Shown one piece after another: positions 44,042 through 54,440 of a stretch of 64,000 nt of DNA. The stretch is from JADLEX01 sp964586775 (GTDB taxonomy: Bacteria > Lernaellota > Lernaellaia > JACKCT01). The notes under the pieces are model-generated. The model saw only the letters and a list, made by a program, of their open reading frames with translations. It was not told the DNA's origin and searched no databases. Where the stretch lies: assembly GCA_964586775.1 (NCBI GenBank), contig CAZPJD010000030.1, positions 15,261-79,260 on the forward strand. The letters run 5' to 3'. The position numbers and the translations under genes are program-made. Every line of letters begins with the position of its first letter. The first letter of the stretch is position 1.

Positions 44042-44944
44042 TTACGGCTTGGGGATCTCGCGCAGCGAAAACGCCAGGCGGACCGTGACGGCGTTCACGG
44101 CCACGTTCGGTGCGGCGGGGCGCGCCTCGGCGGTGACGTTGACCGAACCTTCCTTCATGCATTGGCGTTTGGTGTCGAACAGGAAAGTCCCCGCGCCGTC
44201 GCCGCGAAAGTCGAGGCGCTGATCGAGATCCTTTGGCAGATTCAGTGTCGACTTCGCCTTGTTCAGCAGCTTCGCAACGATGGACGAGTCGATGCTCAGC
44301 GTGGCGAGGCCCGCGTCCGTCATCGACTCCACCTTCATCAGTGGGCCGAACTCGTCGTTCTCCAGATCCATCATGTAGCCCGCCGGCTTGTACGATTCGC
44401 CGACCTTGATGGCCTCGGTGGGCATGACGGCCTGCGTGAGCATGAGGTGGGGCTCGACGAGCGCCTGCTGAAGCTGCTGCTCGGTGCGGGCGATCGCCGC
44501 ATCGCGCCCCGCGCCGGCGGGAAAGGCGGCGGGGTCGGCGCGCAGCTTGAGCACCCGCCCCTCGCGCGATACGCGCACATCGATGGGGTGCTGCCCGTAA
44601 GCGCGCAGGATCTTGACCTCGGGACCTTCCTCGGACTGCTGCAACAGCGCCGTGCCGAAGATGTTCTGCACGCCCTCGCGGTTGGTGGCGGTGACGCGGT
44701 AGTCGAGCGGCGTGAAGCGCATCTCGATCTCGTTCTCGCCGACCGACACGATCTCCTGACGATACTTCAGCACCTCGCGCAAATTGAGATTGAACTGAAA
44801 GATCGACAGGCCGACCGCGCGCGTTTGCTCGTAATAAAACGTCGCGGGGGCCGACGGATCGTAAGAGACCGACTTCGCGCAGGCCGCGCACGAGAGCGCG
44901 GCGAGAAAGCAGGCAAGGCGGACCCAGCGCGCGGGGCGAGGCAT
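44042..44944 (-). CDS. Predicted lipoprotein of unknown function
   Basis: 300 residues. The signal peptide ends in SCAAC. The mature part is mostly beta, with FYYEQTRAVGLSIFQFNL, EIEMRFTPLDYRVTATNR and SIDSSIVAKLLNKAK. This resembles DUF6263-type lipoproteins, which measure-like test proteins ('outer membrane/periplasmic assay' domains) are named for, but I cannot confirm the family. No linker of Asp type. Stands alone between gene blocks. Confidence 0.72.
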   Translation of the reverse strand: MPRPARWVRLACFLAALSCAACAKSVSYDPSAPATFYYEQTRAVGLSIFQFNLNLREVLKYRQEIVSVGENEIEMRFTPLDYRVTATNREGVQNIFGTALLQQSEEGPEVKILRAYGQHPIDVRVSREGRVLKLRADPAAFPAGAGRDAAIARTEQQLQQALVEPHLMLTQAVMPTEAIKVGESYKPAGYMMDLENDEFGPLMKVESMTDAGLATLSIDSSIVAKLLNKAKSTLNLPKDLDQRLDFRGDGAGTFLFDTKRQCMKEGSVNVTAEARPAAPNVAVNAVTVRLAFSLREIPKP

Positions 44945-45062
44945 TCGGGGGCTCCAACGGGAGGCGAAAAGGTGTTGCCGAATCGCGTGTTTGACCCTAC
45001 GTTATGAGCCCCCTTGGGGACGTGTCAACCGGACACGCGACTTCATTTCCACGGAAGAAATC

Positions 45063-46085
<1,023 letters not shown>

Positions 46086-46102
46086 TCTCGCGGACGGGAT
46101 TC

Positions 46103-47536
46103 TCAGGCGTCGTCGTAGGCCGACGCCGCCGCGTCGAACAGGCGCACGGCCGCGTTCGCGTCGAGTCGCAGGCCCGAACGCGGCGCGCTCCACGGGGCGA
46201 GCGGCGCGAGACGCGTCGCGAAAGCGTGAAGCGCCGTTGTCATCCATCCGCGTTTGACCGCGCCGGTGCTTCCCGCATCCACACACGCGCCCAGCGGTTT
46301 CGCCGCGGCGAACAGCTCGAACCACGAGATCGCGCGGCGAAAAGACGCGTTCGTCCACACGGTGTCGCCGCCGATCGCGGGCACGGGATCGAGGTAGGTG
46401 CGCTCGGGCGCGGACGACGCATGAAACGCACCGTCGGCGTGCGTGCGTCCGCCGGAAAAGGCGAGATCCATGCCGAGCAACACGAGCGTCGAAGCGCCGA
46501 GAAAATCGGCGAGCGCCGTCGCTGTGGTCCCCACGATGCCGCCCGACGCCACGCGGCCGATGTGCCACACGTCGTCGAGCGCCTGCGCGACAGGATCGAG
46601 ATCGGGCAGGGCGGCGATGCGCGGCGCGGGCCAATGCGCGGGCACATCGGGATGCACCGACGGCAGATAGACGAGCGGCGGCGCGGCGGTGAGCCCGTCG
46701 CACTGGCGGGCGTTGGCGTCGTAGGGGTCCACCGACACGGCAAGGTCCGCGCGGATTCCGGCCCGTTCCAACACCTCGACCGCCGCGTCGACGGCGACGA
46801 TGCGAACGCGATCGCGCAGCGCACAAAGCTCTGCGATCCCGGCGGAAAGCGAAGGCCCCGCGCCGACGATCACGGCGGGTTCGTCGCGCCAGGCCCCGGC
46901 GAGCAGTCGGATCGGCGTGTCGGTCGCAATGTGGGGGACGTTGGCCCGAAAGTTCGCGCGAATCTTTGTGCGGGAGTCGGCGCCGACACGTCCGTAGGTC
47001 GCGAGGTGGTCGGCGAGGCGGCGCGTCGGGAGCGCTTCGGCATCGCAGAAACGCAGCTCGGCGTCGTCGGTCAGGATGCTTCCATTCGCGCTTGCAAAGA
47101 TCGCATCGAGCGACGCGAGTCCCGCGGCGTCGCCGCGCACGAAATCTACGCGCGGATCGTCCAGCACGGGGTCGAACAGTCCCGCGTCGAGCGCGGCGCG
47201 AAACACCGACGCGGCGACGACGACGCCGACGACGCGCCGAGCGTCAAATTCGGACAGCAACGCGACGAGGCGATGCCCCGCGCCGACGCCGAACAGCACG
47301 ACCGGCGACGCGGGGCGTTCGCCGAGGCGCGAACTGATGACATCCCGCGCCTCACGTTGCGGATCGCGCGGGCTGAAGAGCGCGACCGCCCGCCCGGCCT
47401 CGTCGATGAGCCGGATCGTTCGCCCGCCGGCGGTATCGGTGAAGCGCGCGGGCAGCGTCGATTCCACGACTTGGGCCAGCGCGGGCCACCGGGATCGCAG
47501 TTTCGCAAGTGCGTGCGACGACATGAGCGAAAGCAT
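46103..47536 (-). CDS. DUF115/Maf-like glycosyltransferase
   Basis: 477 residues. The central domain has AVIVGAGPSLSAGIAELCAL, RVRIVAVDAAVEVLERAGI and VLLGMDLAFSGGRTHADG, the signature of DUF115 (motility-associated factor, MptE-like). Family members add nonulosonic acids to flagellin or act as pyrophosphokinases. It is convergent with ychF and divergent from the nucleotide-sugar gene block. Substrate unknown. The start could be ATG 47536 or ATG 47524. Confidence 0.83.
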   Translation of the reverse strand: MLSLMSSHALAKLRSRWPALAQVVESTLPARFTDTAGGRTIRLIDEAGRAVALFSPRDPQREARDVISSRLGERPASPVVLFGVGAGHRLVALLSEFDARRVVGVVVAASVFRAALDAGLFDPVLDDPRVDFVRGDAAGLASLDAIFASANGSILTDDAELRFCDAEALPTRRLADHLATYGRVGADSRTKIRANFRANVPHIATDTPIRLLAGAWRDEPAVIVGAGPSLSAGIAELCALRDRVRIVAVDAAVEVLERAGIRADLAVSVDPYDANARQCDGLTAAPPLVYLPSVHPDVPAHWPAPRIAALPDLDPVAQALDDVWHIGRVASGGIVGTTATALADFLGASTLVLLGMDLAFSGGRTHADGAFHASSAPERTYLDPVPAIGGDTVWTNASFRRAISWFELFAAAKPLGACVDAGSTGAVKRGWMTTALHAFATRLAPLAPWSAPRSGLRLDANAAVRLFDAAASAYDDA

Positions 47537-47694
47537 ATCAGAAACGCGGGAGTTGGCATCCGCGGACCCGGGAGCGGCTGCCGGGCGCGCCGGGCGGCCC
47601 CCTGTTCGCCGCGGGGCATTTTCCGCATACTGAGTCGCCGATCGGGCAGGGCGGATCGGCGCTTCGAATATCGAAAACGAACGGAGATCGGAAG

Positions 47695-48831
47695 ATGGGG
47701 GAGAAGGCGAATCCCTACGAGGCGTTCAGGTCCGCCGTCGACGGGAAAAACATCCTCGTCACCGGCGGCACGGGAACCGTGGGCTACGAATTGCTCAAGG
47801 CGCTCCTGTCGCTGTCGCCCGGCGTCGTGCGCGTTTTTTCGCGCGACGAGCAAAAGCAGTTCTACCTGCGCGAGGAGTTTCGCCATTTCGAGAAGCAGGT
47901 GCGTTTTCTGATCGGCGACGTGCGCGATCGGCCGCGTCTCGACCGCGCGCTCGAAAACGTGGACATCGTCTTTCATCTCGCCGCGCTCAAGCACGTCGAG
48001 AGCTGCGAGTACAACCCCTTCGAGGCCATCAAGACCAACATCAACGGCACGCAGCACCTCATCGACGCCGCGCTGATGCACGACATCGAAACGGTGATCT
48101 TCACCAGCAGCGACAAGGCGGTGAATCCGTCGAACGCGATGGGCGCGAGCAAGCTGATGGCCGAAAAGCTCATGGTGGCGGGGAATTTTCACAAGGGCCG
48201 CAAACGCACGCGGTTTTGCTCGGTGCGTTTCGGCAACGTCCTCGGAAGCTCGGGCTCGGTGATCCCGACGTTCGTGAATCGCATCCGGCTCGGCCTGCCC
48301 ATCGAGATCACGCACCGCGACATGACGCGATTCGTCATCAGCTTTCGCGAGGCCAACGAGTTGCTGCTCACGGCGCTGCGCGACGGCGTCGGCGGCGAGA
48401 TCTTCGTGCGCAAGATGCCGGTGGTGCGCATCTTCGACCTGGCCGAGGTGCTGATTGCCGAAACGGCCAAGATGTACGGCCTCGCGCCGGTGCCCACGCG
48501 CGAGATCGGCGTGCGCGCGGGAGAGAAGCTGTACGAGGAACTCGTCACCGAGGAAGAGTCGGCGCGCACCTTCGACGTCGGCGACAATCTGCTCATCATG
48601 CCGCAGATTGGCGGGGCGCGGCCCGCGATGTCGGGCGCGACGCCGCTTTGCATCGGTTCGTATTCCAGCCGTTCCGAAGATGCCGTGAGCACGGGCGCGA
48701 TCCTCAAGATCCTCGAGGCCGACGGCACGCTCCAAAACCCCAACCTGCTTCACGGCGTCCGCGCGACGCAGCCCCTTCAGCCGGGCGACCTGTTCGCCGG
48801 GGATTTTATGGAGACGATCAATGCCGGGTAG
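47695..48831 (+). CDS. UDP-N-acetylglucosamine 4,6-dehydratase-like (CapD/WbpM type, short form)
   Basis: 378 residues, extended SDR. VTGGTGTVGYEL is the nucleotide-binding motif, HLAALKHVESCEYNPFEAI is typical of FlaA1/CapD enzymes, and the catalytic stretch TSSDKAVNPSNAMGASK has Met in place of Tyr, as in CapD/WbpM dehydratases. It has no N-terminal membrane domain. Expected product is a 4-keto-6-deoxy amino sugar nucleotide, early in nonulosonic or rare sugar biosynthesis. Overlaps the next gene by 11 bases. Confidence 0.9.
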   Translation: MGEKANPYEAFRSAVDGKNILVTGGTGTVGYELLKALLSLSPGVVRVFSRDEQKQFYLREEFRHFEKQVRFLIGDVRDRPRLDRALENVDIVFHLAALKHVESCEYNPFEAIKTNINGTQHLIDAALMHDIETVIFTSSDKAVNPSNAMGASKLMAEKLMVAGNFHKGRKRTRFCSVRFGNVLGSSGSVIPTFVNRIRLGLPIEITHRDMTRFVISFREANELLLTALRDGVGGEIFVRKMPVVRIFDLAEVLIAETAKMYGLAPVPTREIGVRAGEKLYEELVTEEESARTFDVGDNLLIMPQIGGARPAMSGATPLCIGSYSSRSEDAVSTGAILKILEADGTLQNPNLLHGVRATQPLQPGDLFAGDFMETINAG

Positions 48832-49792
48832 GCGGATTCTCGTCACCGGCGGCGCGGGTTTCATCGGTCGCTGGGTGGTCGCCGAACTGCTCGGGCGCGA
48901 ACGCGCCGAGCACGAGGTCGTCGTCCTCGATAATCTTTCCAATGGTTCGGAAGAGAATCTGGAAGAATTCCGCGGCCATCCGCGTTTCGTTGAATTCGCC
49001 CGTGGCGACATCCGCGACGCGGCGACCATGCGCTCGCTATTCGAGCGACACCACTTCGACACGGTCTTCCACCTCGCCGCGCGGATCAACGTGCAGGAGT
49101 CGATCGACGACCCTCGCGATGTGTTCAACGCGGATGTGGTGGGCACGTTCGAGTTGCTGGAACTGTGCCGCGAGTTTCGCGCGCGTTTCGTCTTCACCAG
49201 CACGTGCATGGTATACGACCGGTGTATTTCGCCGAGCGGAATCCGCGAGTCGGACCCGGTGAAACCCGCTTCGCCCTACGCGGGCGCAAAGCTCGCCGGC
49301 GAGGATTTGGCGCTATCGTACTTCCACGCCTACGGGTTGCCCGTCGTGGTGCTGCGGCCGTTCAACACCTATGGGCCTTTTCAAAAATCGTCGGGCGAGG
49401 GCGGCGTGATCGCCATTTTCTGCAAGGCTGCGCGGGAAGGCCGCGAACTGCGCATCTACGGCGACGGGACGCAGACCCGCGATTTTCTGTACGTCGAGGA
49501 CTGCGCGCGTTTCATCGTCGAGGCCGGATTCGAAACGCGGGCCGAGGGGCGCGTGCTCAATGCCGGTAGCGGCGCGGACGTGACGATCAACGACCTCGCG
49601 CAACTCGTTTCCGCCGGGCGCGCGCCGATCGTCCACGTGCCGCACATCCATCCCCAGAGCGAGATCATGAAGCTGATGTGCGATGCGTCGCTGGTGCGCT
49701 CGCTTATGGGATTCACGCCGCGCATCGATCTGGAGACGGGCATCGCGCGAACGACGGCGTGGATCGCCGCGCGCCCGGCGGCCTCGTCATGA
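48821..49792 (+). CDS. NAD-dependent sugar nucleotide epimerase/dehydratase
   Basis: 323 residues of the extended SDR fold. It has VTGGAGFIGRW, HLAARINVQESIDDP, the catalytic YxxxK (PASPYAGAKLAGEDLAL) and RPFNTYGPFQ. GTQTRDFLYVEDCARF also fits. Unlike the epimerase at 28902, the catalytic residues are intact. It overlaps the preceding dehydratase by 11 bases and the histidine kinase gene by ATGA. Confidence 0.89.
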   Translation: MPGRRILVTGGAGFIGRWVVAELLGRERAEHEVVVLDNLSNGSEENLEEFRGHPRFVEFARGDIRDAATMRSLFERHHFDTVFHLAARINVQESIDDPRDVFNADVVGTFELLELCREFRARFVFTSTCMVYDRCISPSGIRESDPVKPASPYAGAKLAGEDLALSYFHAYGLPVVVLRPFNTYGPFQKSSGEGGVIAIFCKAAREGRELRIYGDGTQTRDFLYVEDCARFIVEAGFETRAEGRVLNAGSGADVTINDLAQLVSAGRAPIVHVPHIHPQSEIMKLMCDASLVRSLMGFTPRIDLETGIARTTAWIAARPAASS

Positions 49793-51102
49793 ACGCGGGC
49801 GACGACGCCATGACGACATTGCCGAATCCGTGGGACGAACTTGCGATTCCCGTGGCGGTGGCGGACGCCGAATGGCGCGTGGTGGCGGCGAATCGCGCGT
49901 GGATGTCGGGTGGACTGACGCCCGACGGTCCGGTGGCGAAATTCCCGGTCCCGGGAACCGAAGCGGGCGCCGGGTCATATCTGCTCGTCGGTTCCGCGGA
50001 TGCGAGTGCCGACGACATGACGCACTCCCAGGTTCAGTCGGAGAAGATGGCGGCGCTCGGCATGCTCGCGGGGGGCATCGCCCACGAATTCAACAACCTC
50101 ATGGGCGGGCTGCTCGGTTACGCGCAGCTTGCCGAGAAGACGGGCGCGGCGTCGGACTATCGCCGGGCCATTCAGGCCGTGTATCAGTCCGCGACGCGAG
50201 CCCGCGACGTGGTGGGGGCGCTGCTCGGCTTTGTGGGGCGGCCGATGGACCGCTGCGATCCCACGACGCTGGCCGAGGTGGTCCGGCCGGTCCTGACCAT
50301 GGTCGAAGCGGGATTGCGTAACGATAACATCGAGGTGGACGCCCGGATCGACGACGCGGGCGAGATCGTGCTCGACGTCGGACGCGCGCAGCAGGTTCTG
50401 CTCAATCTGGTCATCCACGCACGCACCCGGCTGCGCGACGCGGGGGGCGGCGTCGTGACGGTCAATGCGCGGGTGGACGGGCGCTTCGCCGTGATTTGCG
50501 TGGCGGACTCACTACCTGGCTTGGGTACCGAGCGGGCCGGCAGCGTCTCCCTCACGACCGGCCGGGCCGTACTGCGCGAGATCGGCGGAGACATCCGCGA
50601 GAACCTCGACGGCGCGCGACTTTGGTTCGAGATGCTCTGCCCGGTGCTCGATGCCGGGCAGACGGCGGCGATCGATTTCGAAGACGACGCCGCGGCGGAA
50701 CTCGAACCCGGCGGACGCATATTGGTGGTTGACGACGAGGGCATGGTGCGGGATCTTCTCGCGCACGTTCTCGCAATGCACGGATACGAGACGCACACGG
50801 CGTCCACGGGCTTCGCGGGGGTCGAGAAAGCGCGGCACCTGTCGCCCGAATTGGTGATCGTGGACGCGCAGATGCCGGGCATATCCGGCGCGGAGACGTG
50901 CGAGGCGATCGCGAAGGAGATCCCCGACTGCGCGTTTCTCATGGTCACGGGGGCGGTGGGGGACGAATTCGCGCGCGTGGCGGACGCGGCGCGCTCGCAG
51001 GGGATCGAGATTGTGGCCAAACCCTTTGAAATCGAAGACGTTTTGGGACGTGTGCGTCGATTGATCGCGCACGCCCGGGCGGCTTCGCCGGAGATGACAT
51101 GA
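49789..51102 (+). CDS. Histidine kinase-like protein with degenerate ATPase and C-terminal receiver
   Basis: 437 residues, no membrane segment. H-box is GGIAHEFNNLMGGLLGYAQ with candidate His99. The ATPase domain is weak: the N-box reads LLNLVIHARTRL (usual Asn replaced by His) and the G-boxes are hard to identify (DSLPGLGTE, then SVSLTTGRAVL). The C-terminal REC domain (about 315-435) is complete: ILVVDDEGMVRDLL, IVDAQMPG, MVTGA and AKPFEIED. It may bind or pass phosphate rather than autophosphorylate. Coupled by ATGA to the sugar gene upstream and an unknown gene downstream. Confidence 0.82.
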   Translation: MNAGDDAMTTLPNPWDELAIPVAVADAEWRVVAANRAWMSGGLTPDGPVAKFPVPGTEAGAGSYLLVGSADASADDMTHSQVQSEKMAALGMLAGGIAHEFNNLMGGLLGYAQLAEKTGAASDYRRAIQAVYQSATRARDVVGALLGFVGRPMDRCDPTTLAEVVRPVLTMVEAGLRNDNIEVDARIDDAGEIVLDVGRAQQVLLNLVIHARTRLRDAGGGVVTVNARVDGRFAVICVADSLPGLGTERAGSVSLTTGRAVLREIGGDIRENLDGARLWFEMLCPVLDAGQTAAIDFEDDAAAELEPGGRILVVDDEGMVRDLLAHVLAMHGYETHTASTGFAGVEKARHLSPELVIVDAQMPGISGAETCEAIAKEIPDCAFLMVTGAVGDEFARVADAARSQGIEIVAKPFEIEDVLGRVRRLIAHARAASPEMT

Positions 51103-51725
51103 AATTGTACGTGGATGACCGTTTGCTGGGCGAGGCCGGCGGGGACACGCCCTTGAATCTGGACACCATTCTGGACCGGTTGCAGGACCAGGGGCAGGTC
51201 CCCGAGGACCGGATCATCGTGGCGGTCCAGGTGGACAACCGAAAAATTGATCCGGCGGTGGACCAGATCGGACTCATGTCGGTCCTGCCCGACGATACGA
51301 AGGTCTTTCGCGTCATCACCGAGTCGGTGGCCGTGCTTTTGCGGGAAGCGCTGGAAGATGGCCGGGCGGGATTCGAGGTCATTGCCAAGGCCAGCCGTGA
51401 CGCCGTCGTCAAGCTGCGGGGCGGAAACATGCCCGACGCCCTGAAATTCTTCGGAAAATTGATGGAGCGCATCCAGGCGACCATGGAGTATTGGACCGAG
51501 CTGCGCGGGCAACTCGAAGCATTCAGCCCCGATTTTCGATTCGGTCCGGTCGAGGAACTGCTGGAGAGATTCCGAAAGTCCCTGAACGACGCCATCGGTT
51601 TCCAGCGGGATGCCGACTGGGTCATGCTCGCCGACACCGTGGAATACGAGTTTGTCGAGATTTTCGAGCAATTTCAGAAACTTGTGGGCGGATTTGCGGA
51701 CGAGATAACTGACGGTTCCGATTGA
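51099..51725 (+). CDS. Unknown cytoplasmic protein coupled to the kinase-receiver gene
   Basis: 208 residues, acidic and helical toward the C-terminus (DALKFFGKLMERIQATMEYW, EFVEIFEQFQKLVGGFADE). It opens with a small beta-type region (MKLYVDDRLLGEAGG). No signal peptide, membrane segment or known motif. Its ATG overlaps the kinase stop (ATGA), so it is probably a partner in the same signalling or motility function. Confidence 0.68.
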   Translation: MKLYVDDRLLGEAGGDTPLNLDTILDRLQDQGQVPEDRIIVAVQVDNRKIDPAVDQIGLMSVLPDDTKVFRVITESVAVLLREALEDGRAGFEVIAKASRDAVVKLRGGNMPDALKFFGKLMERIQATMEYWTELRGQLEAFSPDFRFGPVEELLERFRKSLNDAIGFQRDADWVMLADTVEYEFVEIFEQFQKLVGGFADEITDGSD

Positions 51726-51828
51726 AATTTGGCCGGAAATCGCGCAAAAACCTCCAACATCGCTTTAGAGATCCCGCCAAACTGCCGATGCAGAGATTGA
51801 CGGACCGGCACCAGGGAAGGATGGCCGA

Positions 51829-52053
51829 TTGTCGATCAGCACGGTCAGCATTCATGGACTTCTGAGCCGATACCATCGGGCGCTCGCCCGAACCGAGCCA
51901 CGTTCCGGCGCGTCGGAAGCGCCGAATCGGGCGGATCGGGTGGATATCAGTTCCGAGGGGCGCGAAGCCGGTCTTTCGGAACGGATCGGCGACGCGGCGG
52001 TGCGCGCGCTTCGCGCGCAGTCGGTCGACGAACTGAACAAGAAAGCGCTCTGA
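51829..52053 (+). CDS. Small protein, possibly FlgM-associated (DVU0524-like)
   Basis: 74 residues from a TTG start at 51829 with GGAAGGA about 8 bases upstream. The N-terminal VSIHGLLSRYHRALARTEP followed by RADRVDISSEGREAGL resembles the short DVU0524-type proteins near flagellar anti-sigma genes. The match is a visual impression only. Lies in a block with response regulators, so a motility link is possible. Confidence 0.5.
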   Translation: MSISTVSIHGLLSRYHRALARTEPRSGASEAPNRADRVDISSEGREAGLSERIGDAAVRALRAQSVDELNKKAL

Positions 52054-52115
52054 CGGCCGGGGCCGACCGTCGATTTGTTTGCGATGCGGATGGATTGAGC
52101 CGGGAGGCTTGACGG

Positions 52116-52814
52116 ATGACCGAACAGACGGAACCCAAACGGGCTCTGGTTGCGGACGACGAGGATGTTTTTTGCAAGCTCCTCGCCAAGACGCTCGGCC
52201 TCGACGGGTTTCAGGTCGATACGGCGACGGACGGCATGGAAGCGATCGAATGGATCGAGAAACGCCGGTACGCCGTGATCCTGACCGATCTGATGATGCC
52301 GCGGGCCGGCGGGCTCGAGGTCCTTCGTGCGGCTCGGCGTACCGATCCCGACGTGGCCGTGATTCTGGTGACGGGATACGCGTCGCTCGATTCGGCGCTC
52401 GCGGCCATCAAGGAAGGCGCGTACGACTACATCACCAAGCCCTTTCAACTCGAGGAGATCCGATTGACGGTCTCCAATGCGCTGGAGCGGCGGCGACTCG
52501 TGGACGAGAACAAGTCTCTGCTCGAGAGCCTGGAAAAGGCGTACCGGCAGATCGACGACCTCATGAGACGCCAGACCTCGGCCGCGAGCGAGATCGATCG
52601 GGAATTGGTGGCGCGACAAAAGGAGATCTTCGATAAGATTCAGGCCGTTCGCACGCTTCGCGGGGCTACGGCGCCTTTCGGCCAGATCGCAGAAGCGCAA
52701 AAAAAAAATGAGGCTGACCTGAGCGACCGGCTGGGCGCCGTTTCCTCGAATCTGAATCGCCAATTCGTCCGCACGGACACGGGCTCGACCCGGCCCCGAG
52801 CGGTGGGATCGTAG
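52116..52814 (+). CDS. Response regulator with C-terminal coiled coil
   Basis: 232 residues. N-terminal receiver (1-125): LVADDEDVFCKLL, phosphoacceptor Asp58 in ILTDLMMP, VTGYASLDS and TKPFQLEE. From about 125 to 175 a heptad-like helical segment (ENKSLLESLEKAYRQIDDLM) suggests dimerisation, then a variable tail. There is no DNA-binding domain. Six bases before the HD-GYP gene, so probably cotranscribed. Confidence 0.88.
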   Translation: MTEQTEPKRALVADDEDVFCKLLAKTLGLDGFQVDTATDGMEAIEWIEKRRYAVILTDLMMPRAGGLEVLRAARRTDPDVAVILVTGYASLDSALAAIKEGAYDYITKPFQLEEIRLTVSNALERRRLVDENKSLLESLEKAYRQIDDLMRRQTSAASEIDRELVARQKEIFDKIQAVRTLRGATAPFGQIAEAQKKNEADLSDRLGAVSSNLNRQFVRTDTGSTRPRAVGS

Positions 52815-52819
52815 AAAAA

Positions 52820-54406
52820 ATGAGAACCACGGGGACCACGCCCGGGGCTCGGATTCTGATTCTGGAAGACGAAGCTCCGATCCGAAATGCGCTCGCGCGC
52901 TATCTCGAACAGATCGGTTACGCGGTCGAGGCTGCCGAAAACGGCCGTATTGGGCTCGAGAAGCTCCGCGCGGGGACGTTCGACCTCGCCATTTCCGACA
53001 TCATGATGCCCGAAATGGGCGGGCTCTCGTTTTTGGAGAAAGCGAAGTCGGAGCGCCCCGATCTGGACGTCATCATGGTGACGGGATACGGCGACACGGC
53101 CATCGCCGTCGACGCCATGAAAAACGGCGCCGCCGACTTCGTCACGAAGCCCTTTCAGTTCGACTACCTCGAGAGCATCGTCCGCCGCCTGATCGAACGC
53201 CGGGAGAGCCGGGCCGGTCGCCCGCGGGACGTGGACGTCGATCATCTCGAGGAGCGTCTGCACGACAAAGTGCGGGAACTCTCGACGCTGTATTCGATCA
53301 ACGAATCGCTCGACGAGGTCGAGGGCGTCGAACCGGTCTTTGCGCGCATGGCGCGGCTTGCCGCGCAGTCCTGCGACGCGCGGTCCGCGTCGGCCTATCT
53401 CTGGGAGGCCGACACGCGCACGCTCGTGCTGCATTCCATCCATCCTCCGGGAGCCGTTTCCGGGCGCGTGCCGCGCGTCCGAGCCTCCGGGACGTTTGTC
53501 GAACTCATGCGCAAGACGCAGGATCCGAAGCGCATGGCCGATCCGATGGGCCTGGCAATCCTCGAACCGATGATGGCCGCGCCCGAGCGCCCGCCGACCT
53601 CCGCCGTCGTCGCCCCGCTCTTCGTGCGCGGCGAAGCGTTTGGCGTGGTGTGCGTCGAGGGCAAATTCGGCGACGCCGCCTTCGGCGAGCAGGATCTCGG
53701 GTTCGTGAGGACGATCCTGAAGAAAGCGGCCGTGATGATCGAGCGCGCCGCGCTCTACGACACGATCCAATCGAACCTCGTCTCGACGCTCACGTCGCTC
53801 GTGCGAACGCTGGAAGCCAAGGACCCTTACACGAGATTTCATTCGGATCGCGTCACGAATCTGGCGATGATGATCGGTCGCGAGATGGGGGTGTCGCAGT
53901 CGGACCTCGACGTGCTGCGTTTCGCGGGACTGTTGCACGACATCGGCAAGATCGGCGTGTCCGACGCGATCCTGCAAAAAAAAGGCTCGCTCACGACCGA
54001 GGAATTCGAAGCCATCAAGACGCACCCCATCGTAGGAGAGCGGATCCTCGAACCGCTGGGCATGCTTCCCGACGAACGCGCGATCATCCGACATCACCAC
54101 GAACGTTGGGATGGACGGGGCTACCCCGACGGGCTCGCGGGAAAGGGCATTCCGTTCTTGGCGCGGATTTTGACCCTCGCCGATTCCTACGACGCGATGA
54201 CATCCGACCGCGTCTATCGCCTCGGGCTCAAGCACGAGGTGGCCCTGGGTGAGGTCGTCCGCAACGCGGGTCGCCAGTTCGATCCCAACGTGGTGGCTGC
54301 GTTCGGTTCGCTGTGCCGCCGCCATGCCCACGATCTGCTCGAACGCATGAACGCCGGGATCGACAAGGATTCGATTCTCTCTCGCCGGCTTCTCGCGGCT
54401 TCGTAA
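52820..54406 (+). CDS. Receiver-GAF-HD-GYP cyclic-di-GMP phosphodiesterase
   Basis: 528 residues. Receiver at 1-125 with Asp60 (AISDIMMPEMGG) and TKPFQFD. GAF-like region at about 160-310. C-terminal HD-GYP domain with LLHDIGKIG (HD), HHHERWDGRGYPDGL (GYP) and TLADSYDAMTSDR, which are the canonical metal and catalytic residues. Degrades c-di-GMP under two-component control. Together with the double PilZ protein elsewhere in the window it supports a c-di-GMP network. Confidence 0.92.
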   Translation: MRTTGTTPGARILILEDEAPIRNALARYLEQIGYAVEAAENGRIGLEKLRAGTFDLAISDIMMPEMGGLSFLEKAKSERPDLDVIMVTGYGDTAIAVDAMKNGAADFVTKPFQFDYLESIVRRLIERRESRAGRPRDVDVDHLEERLHDKVRELSTLYSINESLDEVEGVEPVFARMARLAAQSCDARSASAYLWEADTRTLVLHSIHPPGAVSGRVPRVRASGTFVELMRKTQDPKRMADPMGLAILEPMMAAPERPPTSAVVAPLFVRGEAFGVVCVEGKFGDAAFGEQDLGFVRTILKKAAVMIERAALYDTIQSNLVSTLTSLVRTLEAKDPYTRFHSDRVTNLAMMIGREMGVSQSDLDVLRFAGLLHDIGKIGVSDAILQKKGSLTTEEFEAIKTHPIVGERILEPLGMLPDERAIIRHHHERWDGRGYPDGLAGKGIPFLARILTLADSYDAMTSDRVYRLGLKHEVALGEVVRNAGRQFDPNVVAAFGSLCRRHAHDLLERMNAGIDKDSILSRRLLAAS

Positions 54407-54440
54407 TCGTTCCCCGATCGGGAATTCGCGCCGCTCGACG

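Noticed and set aside
54408..54430. CCGATCGG palindrome between the HD-GYP and DUF190 genes as terminator
   Set aside because: Stem is short and no T-run follows on either strand.
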